A stretch of DNA of 64,000 bases, from assembly GCF_021390245.1 (NCBI RefSeq), contig NZ_JAJUXH010000012.1, positions 181,650 through 245,649 on the forward strand, written 5' to 3'. The DNA comes from Dyadobacter sp. CY323 (GTDB lineage: Bacteria; Bacteroidota; Bacteroidia; Cytophagales; Spirosomataceae). A model generated the notes under the pieces. It was not told the origin of the DNA and made no database searches. It was given only the letters and a program-made list of their open reading frames with translations. The translations under genes were made by a program, and so were the position numbers. Shown here piece by piece: positions 45,502 through 52,785 of the stretch. Every line of letters begins with the position of its first letter. The first letter of the stretch is position 1.

Positions 45502-45942
45502 TTAAATCTGGACATTGTCATTTGGGTCAAATTCCACGATCCATTCAATGCCATATTTATCTCTAAACATTCCGGCGTATGTACCCCAGGGACTGTCGCC
45601 AATGGGACCTTCAATATCTCCACCTTCCGACAGGCCGTTAAATATCTGGTCGGCCTCTTCCCTGCTTTCTGCACTAACCGTTATTTTAGACCTGTTTTCA
45701 CTTTCGCTTACCGGCCCCATAAATTCGGGAACATCATTGGCTATTAATACATTGTGTTTGCCAATAGGCAAAGCAATGTGCATGATTTTGTTGGCTTCAT
45801 TTTCGGGTACCGGAAATTCAGCGCTCGATAGGTCCCCGAAGCGGACGATCTTTGCAAATTCTCCGCCAAAAACTGATTTGTAAAAAGTGAATGCTTCTTC
45901 AGCATTTCCATTGAAGTTGATCCAGGGATTGATTGCTTTCAT
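45502..45942 (-). CDS. VOC-family (PhnB/glyoxalase-like) protein
   Basis: 146 residues: INPWINFNGNAEEAFTFYKSVFGGEF opening, MHIALPIG, and a C-terminal WGTYAGMFRDKYGIEWIVEFD, the classical 3-demethylubiquinone-type VOC fold pattern. Such proteins are common third members of ArsR-SRPBCC operons. The catalytic metal ligands of true glyoxalases are not obvious. It is the last gene of the ArsR operon, 43 bp after the SRPBCC gene. Confidence 0.92.
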   Translation of the reverse strand: MKAINPWINFNGNAEEAFTFYKSVFGGEFAKIVRFGDLSSAEFPVPENEANKIMHIALPIGKHNVLIANDVPEFMGPVSESENRSKITVSAESREEADQIFNGLSEGGDIEGPIGDSPWGTYAGMFRDKYGIEWIVEFDPNDNVQI

Positions 45943-45985
45943 AATTTTTAATTCTAAAAGTGATTGTAATTTTCTTTTATGTTTT

Positions 45986-46477
45986 CTACGATAAAGTGGC
46001 CAACAGTTCTTCCAGGTTTTTTAAGGTCATGGCGAAGCCTATTTTGAAGCCCTCTAATAATTTCTCCAAACGCTCAAACGATTCATTGAAAATGGTAATG
46101 TCCACTTTGGTTATGCCATTTTGTTCGCTGAAATTATAATCCCATTCAGAACCCGGCAGTTCACGATTTTCGTCTTTGTCTGCAAACGCGTTGTACATTT
46201 TAAAATTGGTTTTCGGGGTAATGGATGTAAAATCCTGCACCGCCCAACGCTCCTGCCCGTCTGGGCTTATCATCGCGTAAAATCGCCGCCCGCCAACTTC
46301 AAAATTCATATACTTTGTTTTGGCGCGCATTGGGGCAGGTGCTCCCCATTGATCCAGCAATTCGGCTTTGGTAAAGGCATCCCATACTAAAGATTGCCCG
46401 GCATTAAACTCCCTGGTTATATAAACCGTTTTCGCGGTTTTGTCAACATTAAAATCAAATAGCAAATCGTTGTTCAT
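45986..46477 (-). CDS. SRPBCC/AHSA1-family protein
   Basis: 163 residues with the AHSA1 pattern: [50 protein letters not shown], and [27 protein letters not shown] terminal helix. Start ATG 46477 overlaps the ArsR stop by 4 bp (ATGA), so the two are translationally coupled. The ligand is unknown. Confidence 0.93.
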   Translation of the reverse strand: MNNDLLFDFNVDKTAKTVYITREFNAGQSLVWDAFTKAELLDQWGAPAPMRAKTKYMNFEVGGRRFYAMISPDGQERWAVQDFTSITPKTNFKMYNAFADKDENRELPGSEWDYNFSEQNGITKVDITIFNESFERLEKLLEGFKIGFAMTLKNLEELLATLS

Positions 46478-46794
46478 TTTTTCTGTTCTTTAATTGTTGA
46501 CAATAGTCCGTCGAGTTGATTGAACTGAATTTCCCAGTTCTGCCTGAATTGGGCTAACCAATTATCAAATTCTTGCATCTTTCTTGCATTAAAGTGATAA
46601 TAAATCTCTCTGCCGCTTTGCTCAGGTTTAATCAATCCGCATTCGTGCAATACTTTAATATGTTTTGAAACTGCCTGGCGGGTCATATCAAATTTTTCCG
46701 CCATTGCATTTGGGGTTAATGCCTGGATAGCGATCAACGTTAAAATGGCCCTGCGTGTCGGATCTGATATGGCCTGAAATATATCCTGTTTCAT
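46474..46794 (-). CDS. ArsR-family transcriptional regulator
   Basis: 106 residues, winged [52 protein letters not shown], then [12 protein letters not shown]. No cysteine pair of metal-sensing ArsR members is visible, which matches the group that controls AHSA1 genes. It leads the operon ArsR-SRPBCC-VOC. Two GCAAC-type inverted repeats flank its own -7 element (46812-46853), strongly suggesting autorepression. Confidence 0.95.
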   Translation of the reverse strand: MKQDIFQAISDPTRRAILTLIAIQALTPNAMAEKFDMTRQAVSKHIKVLHECGLIKPEQSGREIYYHFNARKMQEFDNWLAQFRQNWEIQFNQLDGLLSTIKEQKK

Positions 46795-46811
46795 TTTTAA
46801 TTGTTAATTCC

Positions 46812-46858
46812 GCAACCCTCAGGTTGCAAATATAAATGCAACTTTTGAGTTGCGCAAA
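46812..46858 (-). promoter_or_regulatory. Promoter with two ArsR-type operators
   Basis: Minus strand: -33 TTTG (46855-46858), 20 bp, -7 TATATTTG (46827-46834). Inverted repeat GCAACT-TTTG-AGTTGC (46838-46853) fills the spacer between -33 and -7, and a second repeat GCAACC-CTCA-GGTTGC (46812-46827) covers the start site. Centres are 26 bp apart. A protein bound to either would block RNA polymerase; the next gene is an ArsR regulator. Confidence 0.8.
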
Positions 46859-46898
46859 TTTTTTGTAGAAAAAACTGCTGATCGTGAACTGGGCCAAT

Positions 46899-47819
46899 TC
46901 ATGCATTTGCAAACGACTGCCTGAATTCCAGTGGCGATTGCTGGGTTTTATTCTTAAAAAACTTATTAAAACTTTGCGAGTGCTCAAAACCGAGTTCGTG
47001 ACCTATTTCACTGACATTCAGATCCGTTGTCGACAACCTCTCCTTGGCTTTTTCAACCAGTTTTTCATGAATGTACTGCTGTGCATTCCGACCGATGAGG
47101 GAGCGAAGCATGTCGCTTAAATACCCGGAAGAAACATGCAGTTGTTCGGACAAATACTGCACAGTGGGCAAACCCCTGTCGAGCGCCCTTTGGTTGTTGA
47201 GATAGTCATTCATGACGCATTCCGTTTTTTCCAAAATAGTATTGCAAGAAGCCCGGCGGGTCACAAATTGTCTTTTGTAAAAACGGCTGGCATAGCTCAA
47301 TAACAATTCAAGTTGGGCAACAACAATCTCCTGACTAAATTCATCGACACGACTGTTCAGCTCACGCTCAATAATTTGGTACACCGACAAAACAATGCCT
47401 TTTTCCTGATCAGACAGATGTAAAGCTTCGTTTACCGAATAAGAGAAATAACTATATTGTTTTATCTTCTGCGCCAAAGGATATCCTAATAAAAAATCGG
47501 GATGGATAAGCAATACATAAGATTCCCCAGGCTCATGATATTCCGTTGGGCCAACCAGCTGCTGAGGCGCCATAAACATCATACTTCCTTCTTCAAAATC
47601 GTAATAACTTTGTCCGTATTTTAGCCTTCCGCTATTTTGCACATTGAATGTCACTTTATAAAAATCCAGTACATCGTAAGCAACTGCCTTATCGGGATTA
47701 AATGGATTGTTTTCATCAAAATGCGTGAGGCTTATCAATGGGTGCTGGGGTTTGGGTAAACGAAAAGCCTGATGGATTGCTGAAATCGAGCGGAACCGGA
47801 GATGATCTGATTTTTTCAT
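46899..47819 (-). CDS. AraC-family transcriptional regulator
   Basis: 306 residues. N-terminal ~180 residues: cupin-like effector domain (FEEGSMMFMAPQQLVGP); C-terminal AraC/XylS domain with two HTH units (TVQYLSEQLHVSSGYLSDMLRSLIG, and NVSEIGHELGFEHSQSFNKFFKNKTQQSPLEFR). Likely regulator of the SDR gene 77 bp upstream on the same strand, because direct repeats of the AraC type lie before that gene. Confidence 0.95.
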   Translation of the reverse strand: MKKSDHLRFRSISAIHQAFRLPKPQHPLISLTHFDENNPFNPDKAVAYDVLDFYKVTFNVQNSGRLKYGQSYYDFEEGSMMFMAPQQLVGPTEYHEPGESYVLLIHPDFLLGYPLAQKIKQYSYFSYSVNEALHLSDQEKGIVLSVYQIIERELNSRVDEFSQEIVVAQLELLLSYASRFYKRQFVTRRASCNTILEKTECVMNDYLNNQRALDRGLPTVQYLSEQLHVSSGYLSDMLRSLIGRNAQQYIHEKLVEKAKERLSTTDLNVSEIGHELGFEHSQSFNKFFKNKTQQSPLEFRQSFANA

Positions 47820-47839
47820 TGTATGCGTTTAGACAGGAA

Positions 47840-47873
47840 AAACAAAATCTGCGGCGAATTCATCGCCACAGAT
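47840..47873 (-). terminator. Intrinsic terminator of the SDR gene
   Basis: Minus strand stem ATCTG-GGCGA / TCGCC-CAGAT (one mismatch in the middle) with a small loop and then TTTTGTTTTT, 24 bp after the SDR stop. It separates the SDR gene from the AraC gene, so AraC probably has its own start or depends on read-through. Confidence 0.75.
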
Positions 47874-47896
47874 CGAGTTCTCACAATAAATATTAT

Positions 47897-48655
47897 CTAC
47901 CAAGGGTAAACCTCCTGATTAGGGCCTGTAAAAAGTGCGGTTGGCCCGTCTTCTTCCAAAGCCACCCGGATGGGCTCAAGGGAACCTACTTCCACTGAAT
48001 CCGTTCCCTGAAAATTGTTTAGCGCGGTTGCCGTGAAGCCAGGGCTCACTGCACTTACCTTGATTCCACTCTTTTCCAGTTCATTGGCAAAGGCAACGGT
48101 GACAGCATTCATGGCCGTTTTAGATGCACCGTAAATCAATTCAAAATGCGGGGCATAAGGATTTTCCGGATCCCGGGCAAGCGCAAGTGAAGCCAACCCG
48201 CTCGAAACGTTCACGATACGTGCCGCTGTAGCCTTGCGAAGCAGCGGCAGGAATGCCTGCGTTACAACTACGACACCAAAGACATTGGTTTCCCACACGG
48301 TACGCATTTCATCCACCGAACTAATGCTTGGACGATTTGCGGCCATAATTTCTTCCAGCGTCCGTCCCGGAGTCCCTGCATGCGAAATTGCAGCATTATT
48401 TACCAACAGGTCCAGTTGGCCGAAATCTTGCTGCACCGTAGCAACCGCATTTTCCACAGAACCTTTGTCAGTAACATCTATTTGAATGGCCTGAGCTTTA
48501 TATCCTATCTTTTCGGCAGCAGCGACGCCATTTTGCAGATTGCGTGACCCAACATAAACGATATAGCCATTCTCGGCGAGGGCTTTGGCAATCTGAAATC
48601 CTACTCCCTGATTGGCACCTGTAACCAATGCCACTTTACTTTCCCGTACTTCCAT
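47897..48655 (-). CDS. Short-chain dehydrogenase/reductase (SDR)
   Basis: 252 residues. Cofactor motif TGANQGVG near residue 13, NNAA (LVNNAAISH), Ser in VNVSSGLASL and the Y-G-A-S-K catalytic pair; all classical SDR residues are present. NADP preference is likely because of the SRNLQ loop. Substrate unknown. Direct repeats upstream (48710-48739) suggest control by the adjacent AraC regulator. Confidence 0.95.
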   Translation of the reverse strand: MEVRESKVALVTGANQGVGFQIAKALAENGYIVYVGSRNLQNGVAAAEKIGYKAQAIQIDVTDKGSVENAVATVQQDFGQLDLLVNNAAISHAGTPGRTLEEIMAANRPSISSVDEMRTVWETNVFGVVVVTQAFLPLLRKATAARIVNVSSGLASLALARDPENPYAPHFELIYGASKTAMNAVTVAFANELEKSGIKVSAVSPGFTATALNNFQGTDSVEVGSLEPIRVALEEDGPTALFTGPNQEVYPW

Positions 48656-48709
48656 CTCTTATTTACTTTAAGTTTGAGGAAGCAAAGTTCGGATTTGGTA
48701 CAGCAGCGG

Positions 48710-48739
48710 TTGTAGCCAAATCAGGGCGATTTGTAGCCA
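48710..48739 (-). promoter_or_regulatory. Direct repeats upstream of the SDR gene, candidate AraC sites
   Basis: TTGTAGCCA occurs at 48710-48718 and 48731-48739, exactly 21 bp apart (two helical turns), 55-84 bp before the SDR ATG at 48655. Direct repeats with this period are typical of AraC-family half-sites, and an AraC gene lies just beyond the SDR gene. Confidence 0.55.
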
Positions 48740-48762
48740 GAATGAGGGTGAGATCTTTCTGC

Positions 48763-49659
48763 CTACTTTGCGGCAGCTATAATTTTCCGGATATCTGAGA
48801 CATAGCTCACTGATACTTCCATGGCGGAAGCGATCTGCTCATCCGTGAGTAATGATTGCTTGATGAGGTTCTTTACGGCGGTTTGGGTCTTTTCCTTCCG
48901 ACCCTTTTCAACAAAAATTTCTAAGGTATCCATAACCGTTTCTTTGTTTTGTATTGGTAGCGATGTGACGAATGCAAAGATTTGATCTTCGCTAAGACCG
49001 CTGTTTACGAATGTATAAACTATCAAACTTTTTTGCAAGTTCTTTTCCGTCTCGCTGGCCAGCGTCAATATCGTCGGAACTAAGGTCTTTAATCTGTCTT
49101 TCAAGACACTATATTTCATCGCTAGCAGCGATGCGGCTAGAAATTTATTATGCAGTGCCTGAATTTCTTCGTCAGGTATCTCGCCCAAATTGTGAAAAAT
49201 ATACTGGTAATCTGGTACAAATCCTTGCAAAGCTGGTTCGAGAATATCAAAGAGACCAGCCAGTGTTTTATATTCCAAATGGGCCTTGCCGTGATAAAGA
49301 AGTATGGGAATGATAAGCGAAGGCGCTTCCCCGTTACCGATTTGCTTCAGAAAGCCGGAAAATAGATAACTACCCATCTGGATCGGCGTATACTTATCAA
49401 TATAGCTCTTATGCTCGACGAGTAACGAAATTTTCACTTCTTCAATACCATCTGCTTTCCGGCAGGTATATACGATGTCCGATATGGATTTTTGCAGATC
49501 CTTTGAGACATACGTATCAGGGAGTTGCCGAAGGGTTGAAAAGTCGAGCATATCCTGGATGTTTTGGGGAAGACAGGTCCGGAAATAATCCAGCGCGACC
49601 TGCTGGTTACCCATAATCGCCCTGATGAAGGTGTCGTGTTTTTGTGTGTGCTCGCTCAT
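48763..49659 (-). CDS. Rpn-family (PD-(D/E)XK) recombination-promoting nuclease/putative transposase
   Basis: 298 residues, YhgA/Rpn type. N-terminal pattern HDTFIRAIMGNQQVALDYFRTCLP; nuclease residues Asp61 (ISDIVY) and E82-x-K84 (LLVEHKS) with Tyr/Gln after (YIDKYTPIQMGSYL); then LIIPILLYHG and a C-terminal HTH-like tail (LLTDEQIASAMEVSVSYVSDIRKII). In E. coli Rpn proteins promote RecA-independent recombination and act as phage-linked nucleases. Gene is single, close to an accessory stretch. Confidence 0.9.
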   Translation of the reverse strand: MSEHTQKHDTFIRAIMGNQQVALDYFRTCLPQNIQDMLDFSTLRQLPDTYVSKDLQKSISDIVYTCRKADGIEEVKISLLVEHKSYIDKYTPIQMGSYLFSGFLKQIGNGEAPSLIIPILLYHGKAHLEYKTLAGLFDILEPALQGFVPDYQYIFHNLGEIPDEEIQALHNKFLAASLLAMKYSVLKDRLKTLVPTILTLASETEKNLQKSLIVYTFVNSGLSEDQIFAFVTSLPIQNKETVMDTLEIFVEKGRKEKTQTAVKNLIKQSLLTDEQIASAMEVSVSYVSDIRKIIAAAK

Positions 49660-49819
49660 CCGGCGAAGATATAGAATGGGAAACGAGATGGACCGAACGA
49701 ATTACTGCAAGGTGTCCTAACACTGCTTCCGGTAACTTTCATTGCAGCATCCGTAATTTATTCGGGCACTTCCAGATCAATTTATATAAATTGCCTTTTT
49801 AACCAAAAACCCGTTCCGC

Positions 49820-50245
49820 ATGACACATACTACATCCAACCAAAAGATCCATGAAGGACGTAATCTTAAACGATTTCGAGAACTCCTCGGCCTCAAGCAA
49901 GATGCCCTCGCGTTTGAGCTCGGCGAAGATTGGAACCAGCAAAAAATTTCCTTACTCGAACAAAGGGAAAAGATCGATTCCGATATTTTGGAGCAAGTTG
50001 CGGCGATTTTAAAAATCCCGGTTGAGGCCATTCGGAATTTTGATGAGGATAAGGCGGTGAATATTATTTTAAATACATTTCATGAAAAAGCCTTTGAGAA
50101 TTCCTTCAACAATGGCACCATTAACTTTCATCCAGTTGAAAAAATCATTCAGCTTCATGAGGAGAAGATTGCTTTATACGAGCGGATGTTGAAGGAGAAG
50201 GATGAGATGATGGGGCGGTTGGAGCGGTTGATTGGGGGGCGGTGA
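49820..50245 (+). CDS. XRE-family regulator with C-terminal coiled coil
   Basis: 141 residues. HTH at ~10-65 (IHEGRNLKRFRELLGLKQDALAFELGEDWNQQKISLLEQ), then a linker with DEDKAVNIILNTF and a coiled coil (EKIIQLHEEKIALYERMLKEKDEMMGRLERLIG), probably for oligomerisation. The type is frequent in Bacteroidota next to mobile or competition loci. It stands at the edge of the scar-rich stretch and is followed by the double-hairpin repeat. Confidence 0.9.
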   Translation: MTHTTSNQKIHEGRNLKRFRELLGLKQDALAFELGEDWNQQKISLLEQREKIDSDILEQVAAILKIPVEAIRNFDEDKAVNIILNTFHEKAFENSFNNGTINFHPVEKIIQLHEEKIALYERMLKEKDEMMGRLERLIGGR

Positions 50246-50259
50246 ACAAGACAGCTTTG

Positions 50260-50349
50260 AGCTCCGGAGGAGCTACCTGTTTATAAAAAAAATCAGTGAT
50301 CATAACTATTTGGCCCTACTTTTCTATAAACGGGGAGCCGCTCTGCGGC
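50260..50349. repeat. Double-hairpin REP/BIME-like repeat
   Basis: Two hairpins in mirror order: AGCTCC-GGA-GGAGCT (50260-50274), 4 bp, GTTTATA (50279-50285) ... TATAAAC (50325-50331), 5 bp, GCCGC-TCT-GCGGC (50337-50349). Each has a 3-nt loop and a conserved heptamer at the inner side, so the unit is an inverted pair like bacterial BIMEs. I remember similar intergenic repeats in Cytophagales genomes, but no transposase is present here. About 130 bp after the XRE gene hold only this repeat. Confidence 0.65.
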
Positions 50350-50377
50350 ATTCACAAATATCTTTTGAAAGCTCAAT

Positions 50378-50635
50378 ATGAATCGAATAGTCATTCCATT
50401 TAATATGGGTGACGACAATATTCCAAAAATCACAGCACCTGTATTAATTATTTCCGGTGACAATGATGGCATGGATAAAATCGAATTGGCAAAAAAATAT
50501 AAATTGCTGGGAGGCGGTGTTGCTGCCGGAATGCAGCCAATGCCAAAATCACACCTGGCCATTGTTCCCAATCAAGACCATGTTGGCCTGATGACACAAA
50601 CGATATTCGGTTATTGGATCTTTTTAGAGTAAAAT
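50378..50635 (+). pseudogene. Alpha/beta-hydrolase gene fragment
   Basis: 84 codons corresponding to the C-terminal third of an alpha/beta hydrolase: IPKITAPVLIISGDNDGMDKIELAKKY (acid-residue strand) and LAIVPNQDHVGLM (catalytic His position). The N-terminal nucleophile and oxyanion part is absent, and the reading starts next to the hairpin repeat at 50260-50349. The ATG at 50378 is inside what was a domain. Likely a remnant left by insertion or recombination. Confidence 0.7.
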
Positions 50636-50690
50636 ATGCAATCGATCCCTGCGCTTATACTTCGAACATTTCCGGCTGCCAATAGCAAAC

Positions 50691-50723
50691 AAAAAAGTCT
50701 GCAAATCATTGATTTACAGACTT
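50691..50723 (-). terminator. Intrinsic terminator after the tmRNA-like 3' end
   Basis: Minus strand: AAGTCTGTAAAT - CAATG - ATTTGCAGACTT with one wobble position, then TTTTTT. It follows the structural-RNA fragment at 50728-50749 by 4 bp, as expected for the natural terminator of that RNA gene. Confidence 0.75.
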
Positions 50724-50727
50724 CAAG

Positions 50728-50749
50728 TGGAGATGCAGGGAGTCGAACC
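50728..50749 (-). other. 3' end of tmRNA (or tRNA) as an attachment-site scar
   Basis: The minus strand reads GGTTCGACTCCCTGCATCTC then CA: a T-loop TTCGACT, the 3' T-stem CCCTG, and an acceptor half CATCTCC with discriminator A. The 5' T-stem should read CAGGG, but upstream the sequence is TGTGG, so identity breaks exactly at this point and the rest of the RNA is absent. The form (GGTTCGACTCCCT.CA.CTCCA) is the one I know from Bacteroidota tmRNA; acceptor GGGGAUG would pair with it. Such 3' copies are made when elements integrate at ssrA. Confidence 0.6.
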
Positions 50750-50997
50750 ACAGCATCATCTAATTCATTATCAATAGCTTATAAACTCGCAAAAATTCGA
50801 AGTCCCGAATTTGTCCCTCATCTTTCAATAGCAAGATTGGACGATCTTGATTCATATCAAAGATACATAAGCTATGCAGGAATCGCAAATGGCTACATAA
50901 GGTACTAGCTAACAAATTTCGGTATCCTCGCTTTACCAGTGATAGGTCAGAATACGGAACGAGGGCGTGGTGACCGATCCTGGCATGATCTTCCGTG
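50750..50997. other. 248 bp without a recognisable gene
   Basis: AT-rich segment between the tmRNA-like fragment and the CAP-domain gene. A short minus-strand frame (about 31 codons ending at 50760) has no recognised similarity. I looked for an integrase remnant, which would be expected beside an attachment site, and cannot support one. Confidence 0.4.
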
Positions 50998-51669
50998 TTA
51001 ATTCGCGTTGCCAAAGTTTTGTACAAGGCTTGCATAGGGAGCCCGTCGAATATTATATGGTTGCTGGCATAGCCTTGCCGCGCAACCTATTTCAATATAT
51101 GAATCACTCAAAATGTTGCTTTTGTGAGTCGGTGACGCCATCCACTGGCTAACAACATGATGAGCATATGCTGCATACGTAAATGATTGCGCATTGCTGT
51201 TATCATCAGGATCAAGGAATTCATATTGATTAGATCTTTTGTCCCATCGAACACGCATATAATCACCACTGATTAGGGTTTGATAACGACCAATATTTTC
51301 CGCGATCCTTCTGAAACGTTTAGTGCATAAATCCACTCTTTTGTCAACAGTTCTTTCAAAGGTGCTATAAGGGTTGTTGTGGCCGTAATACCGTTGAAGC
51401 ACCTTAGAAGCGGCGTGACTTTTGGCCGCCTTGTAAAGGCATAAATCATGTTGGAAAAGAGGTAAATTATGTTCCCTTCGCACTTTGTTAGTTGCTTGAA
51501 AAATGGCTGCATCCAAAAGTAAGGTGTCTGGCTCGATCAGCGAGATTGGTTGGGCAGTGGCACGTTGAGCAAAAAATTCCTGATCGCTCATTAAAAAATA
51601 ATTTCCCGTATTTTTCTTCTGATAAAAAGATATTTGAATAAGTAGAATGACAATTATTTTTTGTCCCAT
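50998..51669 (-). CDS. CAP-domain (SCP/PR-1-like) secreted protein
   Basis: 223 residues; the N-terminal hydrophobic stretch (MGQKIIVILLIQISF) suggests export. CAP signatures: AIFQATNKVRREHNLPLFQHDLCLYKAAKSHA, IAENIG, HHVVSQWMASPTHKSNILSDSYIEIGCAA. The His and Glu of the CAP cavity (YYGHNN; AENIG) are present. Bacterial CAP proteins are extracellular with mostly unknown activity. AT-rich, with long AT-rich flanks, in the accessory stretch. Confidence 0.9.
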   Translation of the reverse strand: MGQKIIVILLIQISFYQKKNTGNYFLMSDQEFFAQRATAQPISLIEPDTLLLDAAIFQATNKVRREHNLPLFQHDLCLYKAAKSHAASKVLQRYYGHNNPYSTFERTVDKRVDLCTKRFRRIAENIGRYQTLISGDYMRVRWDKRSNQYEFLDPDDNSNAQSFTYAAYAHHVVSQWMASPTHKSNILSDSYIEIGCAARLCQQPYNIRRAPYASLVQNFGNAN

Positions 51670-51792
51670 ATTTATAGTTTTCGTCCTTCAGGTAAAAACA
51701 TCTTTTAACATAATAACTACTAATTATCCCTATCATACGAATTTAACAATATAGGCGAATTGACACCGGATGTAAAGAAAGCGAGAAAATAC

Positions 51793-51823
51793 AGTCTCAC
51801 GTTCGAGCGTTTTTGTTAGAATT
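51793..51823. repeat. Intergenic motif copy A
   Basis: GTCTCACGTTCGAGCGTTTT (51794-51813) followed by TGTTAGAAT; nearly identical to a second copy at 62955-62982 in the same orientation. The copies flank the lipoprotein/regulator/adhesin segment. No coding function. Confidence 0.6.
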
Positions 51824-51857
51824 TAAGTTGTTCCGAAAAACAAACCAAAAATACTAA

Positions 51858-51871
51858 TAACTAAATAGTTA
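51858..51871. promoter_or_regulatory. Short palindrome upstream of the lipoprotein gene
   Basis: TAACTA-AA-TAGTTA, a 6-bp dyad, 32 bp before the ATG at 51904. Possible operator, but short AT-rich palindromes arise by chance. Confidence 0.3.
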
Positions 51872-51903
51872 GTTCTGATCGTTACTGGCCTTTCATAGTA
51901 AAC

Positions 51904-52536
51904 ATGGATATTATGAAAGTTTGTTTTCCGTATGCAATCATCCTTTTGGCATTTGTTAGCTGCACTAAACAGCCTTCATTGCCCAATAATAGCACCTTTA
52001 ATGTGACCAGTGTTCTCAATGACACTGTGTGGTTTGGAACAGGCAAGGTTCTAAGGCTAAGAGAAGAAGGGCAAAAAGTCGAGAATGTGCGGAGTTTTAA
52101 CCTTGTAGTGTTTACAGATATTGATTATCCTGGTACGGGACAAGGTCCAAATCCTAAGACGAACAATGGCTGCCTAGATCCGGAATGTACCAGAACCCAA
52201 AGTTTGGTGATTTACAATATTCCCTTGAAAAAGGGCCGATTTAAGATCGCAAAGTTGGACAAGAGCAGGCAACGAAAAAATGAATACGCCAGCTTATCGT
52301 ACATAGGTAATTCGGGTGGATTATATAACCTTTATGTGTATAAAGGCTTAAAACCGGGATGGATCAAGATTACGAAATTTGATAAGGCCTTGGGAATTGT
52401 GGAAGGTCGCTTTGCTATTTCATTTAATCAAGATACTCAATTAGAACTACTACCACTACGAAACAAAATGGCCGAAACGGCGCATTTTACTGATGGGCTT
52501 TTCAGGATAAAAGTCACCGATGTCTTGCTAAGGTAA
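51904..52536 (+). CDS. Lipoprotein of unknown function
   Basis: 210 residues. Signal peptide with lipobox ending at Cys20 (LLAFVSC; Cys17 if started at the fourth codon, ATG 51913). The rest is predicted beta-rich with strands such as TSVLNDTVWFGTG, SFNLVVFTDID, IVEGRFAISFNQD and a final FTDGLFRIKVTDVLLR, as in small Bacteroidota lipoproteins that carry a single beta-sandwich. Two Cys (NNGCLDPECTR) may form a disulfide. No family recognised with certainty. Confidence 0.72.
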   Translation: MDIMKVCFPYAIILLAFVSCTKQPSLPNNSTFNVTSVLNDTVWFGTGKVLRLREEGQKVENVRSFNLVVFTDIDYPGTGQGPNPKTNNGCLDPECTRTQSLVIYNIPLKKGRFKIAKLDKSRQRKNEYASLSYIGNSGGLYNLYVYKGLKPGWIKITKFDKALGIVEGRFAISFNQDTQLELLPLRNKMAETAHFTDGLFRIKVTDVLLR

Positions 52537-52685
52537 GTATTTGCTGCTGCTTTAGAATGGCCACGATCTGGGCCTCGCTGAATCGATTCTTCTTCATGTT
52601 CCTTTCCTTTTATGAAAATATAATCGGAAAGCTCCATTTATTCAACGATCACTTTTGGGGGAAGCTTACAAGTATCTCTTATATC

Positions 52686-52717
52686 TTTGACTGATAAATT
52701 TGATACCTGTATCTTTG
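52686..52717 (+). promoter_or_regulatory. Promoter for the TPR/HTH regulator gene
   Basis: TTTG (52686-52689), exactly 20 bp, TATCTTTG (52710-52717): full match to the Bacteroidota consensus. Expected start near 52723, giving a leader of about 62 nt to ATG 52786. A second TATCTTTG lies at 52682-52689 without a good -33 element. Confidence 0.72.
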
Positions 52718-52785
52718 TATTTTTGTCCTGCAGGCATGAGCCCCGTCGCTGAGTGGATGGGCCGGTCCTCTTGACTTCAAGTTCT

